DNA from: CAXTTV01 sp964247295
GTDB taxonomy: Bacteria > Chloroflexota > Ktedonobacteria > Ktedonobacterales > Ktedonobacteraceae
Assembly (NCBI GenBank): GCA_964247295.1
Contig: CAXTTV010000039.1
Location: 1 to 29,330, forward strand
Length of the DNA: 29,330 bases
Reading direction: 5' to 3'
In this document: piece by piece, positions 23,605 to 29,330 of the stretch
Layout: each line of letters begins with the position of its first letter
Numbering within the stretch: the first letter of the stretch is position 1
The notes under the pieces: generated by a model
The model's input: only the letters and a program-made list of their open reading frames with translations
Told to the model about the DNA's origin: nothing
The model's database searches: none
Translations under genes and position numbers: made by a program

Positions 23605-25602
23605 TTATTTATCGGTAGGTGACGGCTCGCCAGAACACTTAAGCACAATTGTGCTTAGAGGGGGGAGAGTCAAGCAGAGAGACTGGTTGTAAGAATGCCA
23701 GGGGACAAGATTTGTAGAAAGTGTTTTTGAATTTACAACCCCACTTCCCCCATATATTGTGGAGTCACTATTAAGGACCTCAACGTAGAGGTCAGAAAAA
23801 GGAGCTCCGACGCGATAATTTGTACGAACAACAGGCGTGAAATTACAGATAAAAATAAGAGTATCAGTATCGTTTTTTGCCCGTCGTATAAAAGACACAA
23901 CACTTTGTTGTGAATCGTTACAATCGATCCAAGAAAAGCCCTGTTGTGCGTAATCGAGGAGGCTGAGAGCTGGTTCTTGTTTATAGAGACAATTAAGATC
24001 GCGAACAAACAACGATAGTTGTGAGTGAAGAGGATCGTCAGGAGATTGGAGGAGATGCCAATCGAGGCTTTGAGCAAAATTCCATTCACCCCACTGACCA
24101 AATTCGTCACCCATAAACAGCAATTTTTTACCGGGATGCCCCCACATATAGCCATAGAGTGCGCGGAGATTTGCGAACTTCTGCCAAAGATCGCCAGGCA
24201 TTTTGCTAATCATAGATTTTTTCAAATGTACTACCTCATCGTGAGAGAAAGGAAGAACGAAATTTTCCGAGTAGGCGTACATAAGAGAAAACGTAATATT
24301 ATTTTGATGATGACTGCGATGAATAGGATCGTATTCCATAAAATCCAAGACATCGTGCATCCACCCCATGTTCCATTTTAGATTAAAGCCAAGTCCACCC
24401 AAGTAAGTTGGATAGGTAACAAGAGGCCATGAAGTAGACTCCTCTGCAATTGTAAGGGCGGAGGGTTGATATTCATGGACAGCGTCATTAAATTGGCGGA
24501 GGAACTCAACAGCCTCAAGGTGTTCACGTCCGCCGTATTTATTTGGTAGCCATTGGTCTGGATCGCGGACATAATCGAGGTAGAGCATAGAAGCAACAGC
24601 ATCGACGCGGAGGCCATCGACATGGTATTCGCGTAGCCAGAAAAGAGCATTTGACACAAGAAAATTTTTCACTTCATTTCGGCCATAATTGAAGACGAGC
24701 GTGCCCCATTCTTTATGCTCACCCATGCGAGGGTCCGCGTACTCATAAAGATGAGTACCATCGAAATAATTCAGAGCGAAGCCATCCTTAGGGAAGTGGC
24801 CTGGAACCCAATCAAGAATCACGCCAATACCTTGCTGATGGAGGAAATCAACAAAGTATTGAAAATCTGTGGGGGAGCCGAACCGACTGGTAGGGGCGAA
24901 GTAGCCAGTAACTTGATAGCCCCAAGAGCCATCGAAGGGATACTCAGAGATAGGAAGGAGTTCAACATGAGTAAACCCTAACTGTTGTACATAATCAGCA
25001 AGCTCATGAGCGATTTCGCGGTAGTTCATCAACCGTTCGTGTCCATTTTCAACGGCCCGTCGCCATGATCCCAAGTGAACCTCGTAGATAGATATAGGTG
25101 TATTGAGGGCTTGATGTTGTTCACGAGTAGAGATCCATGCTGAGTCATGCCATGAGTATTGATGAATATCAGCGATAATGCTTGCAGTATTAGGACGGAC
25201 TTCTGCTGCGAACCCATAGGGGTCATATCTATCCGTTTGATAATGATGGTATCGAGAAAGGATAGCATATTTGTAGCGCATTCCAATTTGAGCTTCAGGA
25301 ATAAAGCATTCCCAAACGCCAAGATCGCGATGGCGTAAGCGCATAGAATTTTTACCACGATCCCACTCATTAAAATCGCCGATTACAGACACAGAAAGAG
25401 CATTAGGGGCCCAGACAGCAAAGTTGACTCCCTGTATACCATCTATAATGCGGAAATGAGCGCCCATTTTTTCATACAAATTGTAATCTTTCCCTTGTCC
25501 GAAGAGGTAGAGATCGAATTCACTGAAAATGGAATCGGGTTGTTGGTTTCTTATAGATTGGGTTATACTAGAGGACTCGTGCTGTGGATCAGGTGTTACC
25601 AT
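23605..25602 (-). CDS. glgB: 1,4-alpha-glucan branching enzyme
   Basis: A 665-residue GH13 enzyme that introduces alpha-1,6 branches into glycogen. Residues 45-135 are the N-terminal CBM48-like domain (VNFAVWAPNALSVSVIGDFN). The catalytic barrel follows with YEVHLGSW (173-180), LLPISEYPFDGSWGYQVTGY, the nucleophile Asp334 in GLRVDAVASMLYLDY, the acid/base Glu387 in TIAEEST and Asp455 in PFSHDEVVH. The C-terminal beta domain ends at about 655. Length and motif order are normal for GlgB. The ATG at 25602 is preferred since AAGGA is nine bases upstream; the ATG at 25611 touches that site. It is the first gene of a two-gene operon with the LOG protein; no other glycogen gene is in the window. Confidence 0.95.
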   Translation of the reverse strand: MVTPDPQHESSSITQSIRNQQPDSIFSEFDLYLFGQGKDYNLYEKMGAHFRIIDGIQGVNFAVWAPNALSVSVIGDFNEWDRGKNSMRLRHRDLGVWECFIPEAQIGMRYKYAILSRYHHYQTDRYDPYGFAAEVRPNTASIIADIHQYSWHDSAWISTREQHQALNTPISIYEVHLGSWRRAVENGHERLMNYREIAHELADYVQQLGFTHVELLPISEYPFDGSWGYQVTGYFAPTSRFGSPTDFQYFVDFLHQQGIGVILDWVPGHFPKDGFALNYFDGTHLYEYADPRMGEHKEWGTLVFNYGRNEVKNFLVSNALFWLREYHVDGLRVDAVASMLYLDYVRDPDQWLPNKYGGREHLEAVEFLRQFNDAVHEYQPSALTIAEESTSWPLVTYPTYLGGLGFNLKWNMGWMHDVLDFMEYDPIHRSHHQNNITFSLMYAYSENFVLPFSHDEVVHLKKSMISKMPGDLWQKFANLRALYGYMWGHPGKKLLFMGDEFGQWGEWNFAQSLDWHLLQSPDDPLHSQLSLFVRDLNCLYKQEPALSLLDYAQQGFSWIDCNDSQQSVVSFIRRAKNDTDTLIFICNFTPVVRTNYRVGAPFSDLYVEVLNSDSTIYGGSGVVNSKTLSTNLVPWHSYNQSLCLTLPPLSTIVLKCSGEPSPTDK
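23640..23657. repeat. 18-bp perfect palindrome inside the 3' end of glgB
   Basis: TAAGCACAATTGTGCTTA is a perfect dyad with no spacer, located in the codons for the last 12-18 residues of GlgB and 47 bp before the LOG start. It could be an operator or a processing hairpin within the operon, or chance. Confidence 0.4.
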
Positions 25603-25822
25603 GTTAAACATTCCTTATCCAAGTAATTATTCATACTGCTTCTAGCATAGCATATAAGGGAAGTAGCAGGGATTAAATAGATGTTAAGAGTGACACCATG
25701 TAACCCAATGGGTCGTATATGGAGAAGTAGGACAAACAAACATTTTAGCTAGTGCTGGACAATGGTACAAGTCTATTTCTCATTTTTAATGATGCGTGAA
25801 GGACAGAAAGTGAGTCACCAGG
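25603..25822. other. Divergent promoter region of glgB and the DksA-like gene
   Basis: A 220-bp spacer between glgB (-) and the zinc-finger gene (+). It is AT-rich, with a TAGCATAGCATATAAGG run near 25645; no confident -35/-10 pair or operator is recognised. Confidence 0.3.
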
Positions 25823-26221
25823 ATGAGTATTAATCTTCGGAAGCAGAAAGAGCGTTTGGAAGAAAAAAGAAAAGAATTGCAAAATGATATATCGAGATTA
25901 ACAGAAGCGAGACCTACACCAGTAGATCCAATAGAGGCCAGTGAAGGCTCGCAAGATTTTGAAGAAGCAGCCGTTGATTTTAATGAAATGCAGCAAGAGC
26001 AGTCAATTATGGTGAATCAGCAAGCCCTTCTTCAGCAAGTAGAGCGAGCTTTAAAGAGAATAGAAGATGGGACGTATGGGAAATGTATTCAATGTGATAA
26101 ACCAATACCTGAGAAGCGTTTGGAGGCGCTTCCATGGGCAGAAAGAGATGTCGAATGTGAAGAGCAGATAGAAGCGAGAAATTTGGGAAGAGAAGAGCTC
26201 TACTCTGAAGAAGTACAATAA
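25823..26221 (+). CDS. DksA/TraR-family C4-type zinc-finger protein
   Basis: A 132-residue cytoplasmic protein of the DksA/TraR family, members of which insert a coiled coil into the RNA polymerase secondary channel. Residues 4-80 are a long charged coiled coil (KQKERLEEKRKELQNDIS, then QQALLQQVERALKRIEDG) with the loop EASEGSQDFEEAAVDFNE at its tip. The C-terminal finger is YGKCIQCDKPIPEKRLEALP followed by ERDVEC. Ligands are Cys88, Cys91 and Cys112, but the position of the third ligand is Asp109 instead of Cys. Some DksA relatives lack cysteines and still fold, so function is possible. The ATG at 25823 has only a weak ribosome site. A very long terminator hairpin begins at the stop codon. 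Confidence 0.85.
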   Translation: MSINLRKQKERLEEKRKELQNDISRLTEARPTPVDPIEASEGSQDFEEAAVDFNEMQQEQSIMVNQQALLQQVERALKRIEDGTYGKCIQCDKPIPEKRLEALPWAERDVECEEQIEARNLGREELYSEEVQ

Positions 26222-26278
26222 GAAAATAACAAGCGCCAAACAGATTGAAAATAATCTGTTTGGCGCTTGTTATTTTCT
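26221..26278 (+). terminator. Terminator with a perfect 26-bp stem
   Basis: Bases 26221-26246 pair perfectly with 26253-26278 around GAAAAT. The stem has a GC centre (AAGCGCCAAACAG) and A/T-rich base, so it can terminate in both directions. The stop codon of the DksA-like gene is within the left arm. Its length is well above the usual terminator stem. Confidence 0.9.
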
Positions 26279-26351
26279 GTCATCTTTTCATTGAGTGATT
26301 GATCATATACAATAGAGGAAGTTATCCAGCTTGAAAGGACGAGGAATACCT

Positions 26352-26876
26352 GTGGCAATAAAAAGAGAGTACATATATGACCTGTTCACATTAATGACAG
26401 CTTTGTTAGTGATACTAATTGATCAATTAACGAAAGCTCAAATAGTTCAGCATTTAAGTCCAGCAAACAATCCAGCAAACATCGTGCCAGTAGTAGGAAA
26501 TTACCTCTCCTTTTACTATATACATAATAGTGGAGCGGCGTTTAGTTTATTCGCAAATCAAGCGATATTGATTGTTTTTATTTTGCTTGCGATCGGAGTA
26601 ATTGCTTTTCTCTATTACAGAATGCGAGAAAAGAGATTAGTCGTATTGAATATTACGTTTGGGTTAATTGTTGGTGGAGCAGTAGGAAACCTAGTTGATC
26701 GTTTGCACAATCATGGTGAAGTTATTGATTTTATCTTTTTTCAAATTCCACAGCTAAATTTTCGTTTTGCTATTTTTAATATTGCGGATGCTGCTATCTC
26801 AATAGGAGTTTTGTTATTATTTTTTTTCTTTCTTTTCAGTGGGCGGAAACAACATGAAGAGAGGGAAGGGGATTGA
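26352..26876 (+). CDS. lspA: Lipoprotein signal peptidase (signal peptidase II)
   Basis: A 174-residue inner-membrane aspartic peptidase that removes signal peptides from prolipoproteins after lipidation. Four membrane helices are seen. The conserved blocks are present: IDQLTK (23-28), YIHNSGAAFSLF (56-67), GNLVDRL (112-118), then GEVIDFI with catalytic Asp126 and FNIADAAIS with catalytic Asp146. The start is placed at the GTG at 26352 because GAGG lies seven bases before it; a TTG at 26331 would add seven residues. It is consistent with the lipobox-bearing proteins in this window (phospholipase-D-like, sortase). The usual downstream pseudouridine synthase gene is missing; a minus-strand pseudogene follows instead. 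Confidence 0.93.
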   Translation: MAIKREYIYDLFTLMTALLVILIDQLTKAQIVQHLSPANNPANIVPVVGNYLSFYYIHNSGAAFSLFANQAILIVFILLAIGVIAFLYYRMREKRLVVLNITFGLIVGGAVGNLVDRLHNHGEVIDFIFFQIPQLNFRFAIFNIADAAISIGVLLLFFFFLFSGRKQHEEREGD

Positions 26877-26933
26877 AGTATGTGTTCCAGGAAAGCAGGC
26901 CGTTCATGCTTGTATTTACCTCTCCACATTTGA

Positions 26934-27758
26934 TCACAAGTGTTTGTCAGAGTGTTTCTTGTTCTGTTTTGTCTTTATTTGTGCATGTGATTGAAGACGA
27001 TATCGGACCAGATGTTGGAGATAGCCTCCATCTGCGTAGAGTGTTGTTCCCGTGATATAGCTGGATGCTTCAGAAGCCAGGAAGAGTGCAGGCCCGATCA
27101 TTTCTTGTGCTTGGCCTACCCGTCCCAAGGGAATCTATTCGTGGAAATGCTTTTCCCCAATTGCAGCAATTACATCTCGGTTCATATCTGTTTCGATGGC
27201 TCTAGGAGCCAAGTTATTGACGCGAATGCCTAAGGGTGCCAATTCAACAGCACATGTTTTCGTAAACATAGAGAGAGCTGCTTTCGACATAGCATAAGCA
27301 GCGTTTTGTGCATAGGGCATAGTATCATGAATCGAGGTCACATTAATGATAGATGCCGCCGTACTTTGTTGTAAAAGGGGGAGAAGCAGATGGGTGAGTT
27401 GTACAGGTGCTCGTGCGTTAACGCGTCAGACCAAGTCCAACTTATCCAGTTGCATCTGTTCAATTGGCGTAGTGATTTCGAGGCCAGCATTATTGATCAG
27501 AACATCGAGATGTTGCTCAGAGGTGATAATTGTCTGAGCCAGTCGTTGGACCTCAGCTTCTTGAGCAAGGTCAGCTTGCACAAACTTGCCGGAAAGCTCT
27601 CTAGCTAGCTGTATTCCCTCGTCGACATTGCGCCCATGCACCCAGACATATGCTCCTGCCGCAACCAGCCCGCGTGCAATTTCTCTACCGATTCCATGGG
27701 TACTTCCTGTCACGAGAGCGATTTTTCCTTGCAGATCAAACCAATTGTCCAGGTGCAT
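26934..27758 (-). pseudogene. SDR-family oxidoreductase with two in-frame stops
   Basis: A single frame of 275 codons runs from MHLDNWFDLQGKIALVTG at 27758 to the stop at 26934, interrupted by TGA at 27428-27426 and TAG at 27137-27135. The classical short-chain dehydrogenase parts are in order: the cofactor motif TGSTHGIGR, NNAG, Ser in INVTS, the catalytic pair YAMSK, then APRAIETDM and the tail LGRVGQAQEM, ASSYITGTTLYADGG. The first stop replaces a codon between DLV and RVNARAP; the second lies between GEKHFHE and IPLGRVG. No indel is needed. Two different stop codons argue against recoding, so this is a pseudogene. It lies 24 bp after the decayed RraA-type gene, so they were one operon. 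Confidence 0.85.
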
Positions 27759-27781
27759 TGCTCCTCTCTTCTTTTTGCCAC

Positions 27782-28477
27782 TTACATAATTCCATAGGTT
27801 GCGAACACATCAACCGCACTTTTCCCAGCTTCCAATTCTTGTCGCACCGTTCGTTCTCCCACGTACCTTTTCCAACGCCAGATGAACAATAGCATCCTCG
27901 GATTCCTGTGGTATCACACACGCCATCGAGGTCTCCAAAAACGATATCCCCAGGGTTCAGCCGTACCTGTCCAATCATCAGGGGAACGCGGAAATCAATA
28001 ACCTTGCCTCGTGGGTCCTTGATCTTGAGCATACCCTCCGTAGGAGAAGGTTAGGAAATTCAGGTGTAGGATGCCTTTAGTATCGCGTGAATAGCCATCT
28101 ACAATAGCACCTACCGCCCCAAGAGCACAGGCTCGCACGCTCATCATCTCACCCCATAAGGCATACCGAGGTGATGATCCTGTACAGACGTAGACTTTTT
28201 GTGCCTTGAGGTCGTCCAACGCACGAAACATCAATCCAAAGGGCTGTGCCATAACGGGGTTTGTGTTTTGAGCAAACGATTCGCCAAAGACATCTGCTTC
28301 TAGGACCGGCATAGCACGCCCGATGACAAGCATATCACAGTGCAATGGTTTGATTATTGAAGGCAGAAATTGTTGTTGCGATCCAGCTTTGTCCATGACA
28401 TCGCCTACTACAGCAGGAAACAATTCTTGACGAAACAGTGTAAAAAGATCCTCATCGGAATTCCACTGTTTTGTCAT
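27782..28477 (-). pseudogene. RraA-type (HMG/CHA aldolase-like) protein with several frameshifts
   Basis: The intact N-terminal part (MTKQWNSDEDLF onward, 28477 to about 28030) has the family core GEMMSVRACALGAVGAIVDG and YSRDTKGI, with the Arg and Asp of the substrate and metal site. Near 28005-28030 the frame shifts (SYGGYAQDQ into DPRGKVIDFRVP). A second shift lies at GDLDGV near 27915, in a GT repeat, after which VIPQESEDAIVHLALEKVR is readable. A third near 27860 leads to ERTVRQELEAGK and VDVFATYGIM with a stop at 27784-27782. Members are 4-hydroxy-4-methyl-2-oxoglutarate aldolases/oxaloacetate decarboxylases or related catabolic lyases. The full length would be about 230 residues, normal for the family. 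It cannot give a complete product as read. Confidence 0.8.
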
Positions 28478-28693
28478 AAAAAGTGTTTTTTCTCCGTTCG
28501 ATAAACAAAAGGTTTTCTAGTACCTTTCTTTAACATCTATATTTCCATGAATGCTCAGTGAAGAACGTGCATACGTCTAAATGTATTTGTGCTGACGCCT
28601 GTAATCAAAAAGACGCTATCATCCATATCCATCGTTGTAATTCTTCATTCATTTGTGTGTGTTTGCTCTATGCATTTCACATGGGAGGTTTTC

Positions 28694-29330
28694 TCACCCT
28701 ACTCTTCCCAAGGAGAAAGGTGAGAGAAGTTCAGGACCGTCAGGACCTACATACACATTATCCTCAACACGTGCGCCTCCCCCATACACTGCACCATAGA
28801 CGCCAGGTTCGATAGTAAGAATCATTCCCTGAGTGATTGGTGCATCGCTTGATGCTTCTAGCATTGGTCCTTCGTCATGATAACGGAACCCGACATGATG
28901 CCCGGTGGGGTGCGTAAAACCCGTCCCGTAACCACGAGTCTCCAGAACTTCTCGCGCCGCTTGGTCTATAGCTTTGTGTGAGACACCAGGCTGAATAGCA
29001 GCAAGAGCAGCCTCCTGAGCATCTTGTACAGCCTTGATTAAGGTACGTTGTTGGACACTTGGAGTGCCCACGCACGTAGTACGTGTGAGGTCGCTCCAGT
29101 ATCCATCGACGCAGGTTCCTAGCTCAATCACAACGATATCGTTTTTCGCAAGTGTATATCCAGACGAGCGGCTATATGTCCCAGCAAATTGTGTATTTGG
29201 ACCAGCCTGGACAAAAGCCCAAGCACGAGCACTGGCACACCCATGTAGACCGGAGCACGCCTGAATTGTAGTCTCGACCTGACCGGCGATCTCTGCTATT
29301 GTATGTCCAGGTTGTGCGAGATCGAAAAAG
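28694..29330 (-). CDS. M24-family metallopeptidase (Xaa-Pro aminopeptidase-like), partial
   Basis: The frame is open from the right edge to a stop at 28694; its N-terminal part lies outside the window. About 211 residues of the 'pita-bread' catalytic domain are visible. The metal-ligand blocks are VIELGTCVDGYWSDLTRT, PTGHHVGFRYHDEG (His), LTIEPGVYG (Glu) and GARVEDNVYVG (Glu). The first ligand is usually Asp (D-x-G, 11 residues before the second Asp) but here is Glu. The family cleaves N-terminal residues before proline, or acts on creatine-like compounds. It is upstream of and on the same strand as the RraA and SDR pseudogenes, with a 216-bp gap that holds nothing recognisable. This frame itself shows no break. 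Confidence 0.85.
   Translation of the reverse strand, partial: FFDLAQPGHTIAEIAGQVETTIQACSGLHGCASARAWAFVQAGPNTQFAGTYSRSSGYTLAKNDIVVIELGTCVDGYWSDLTRTTCVGTPSVQQRTLIKAVQDAQEAALAAIQPGVSHKAIDQAAREVLETRGYGTGFTHPTGHHVGFRYHDEGPMLEASSDAPITQGMILTIEPGVYGAVYGGGARVEDNVYVGPDGPELLSPFSLGRVG

Noticed and set aside
27135..27428. Stop-codon readthrough or recoding in the SDR gene
   Set aside because: The two interruptions are different codons, TGA and TAG, no recoding signal is seen, and the adjacent operon gene is also broken.

Overview
The window looks like a chromosomal segment of a Ktedonobacteria-type Chloroflexota bacterium. This is inferred from content, not from a marker gene. The pointers are a very large BTAD/AAA-ATPase/TPR regulator with an N-terminal Cys-rich segment, an ECF sigma factor coupled to a membrane-anchored beta-propeller protein, abundant lipoprotein and sortase-type surface proteins, and many intergenic hairpin repeats. 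Base composition is moderate, with one clearly AT-rich island at about 4.5-7.5 kb. I see no rRNA, tRNA, CRISPR array, transposase or phage structural module.

Left part (1-4.5 kb), all on the minus strand. A gene runs off the left edge, with a Rossmann-like N-terminus and a Pro/Ser/Gln-rich tail. Upstream of it is a structured intergenic region carrying two tandem hairpin repeats. Then come an EamA-type transporter with an unusual C-terminal extension, an S-adenosylmethionine-decarboxylase-like protein directly upstream of it, an alpha/beta-hydrolase-fold protein without its nucleophile, and a small membrane protein. That last gene is preceded by a folded leader with partial resemblance to the ydaO (c-di-AMP) riboswitch.

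AT-rich island (4.5-7.5 kb), minus strand. It holds a frameshifted HExxH metallopeptidase resembling a polymorphic toxin. Behind it are an intact putative immunity gene and a second, doubly frameshifted copy of it. About 1 kb of repeat-rich DNA follows, with a nested inverted repeat.

Middle (8.2-21.4 kb), mostly regulation and cell surface. The 1366-residue BTAD/ATPase/TPR regulator (-) diverges from a short RpoD-like sigma factor (+). Next are a two-HKD phospholipase-D-like lipoprotein (-), a small OmpR-type winged-helix protein (+), a PAQR/hemolysin III membrane protein (-), a GAF-domain protein (+), a DUF2795-like small protein (-), a class-F-like sortase lipoprotein (-), and an ECF sigma factor translationally coupled to a membrane propeller protein (+).

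Right part (21.4-29.3 kb). An Eis-like GNAT acetyltransferase (-) is followed by an operon of glycogen branching enzyme GlgB and a LOG-family protein (-), a DksA/TraR-type zinc-finger protein (+), and lspA (+). A decayed minus-strand cluster follows: an SDR oxidoreductase with two in-frame stops and an RraA-type aldolase with several frameshifts. An M24 peptidase still open to the window edge lies upstream of these. Frameshifts and stops are read directly from the sequence. Whether they are biological or assembly errors cannot be decided here.
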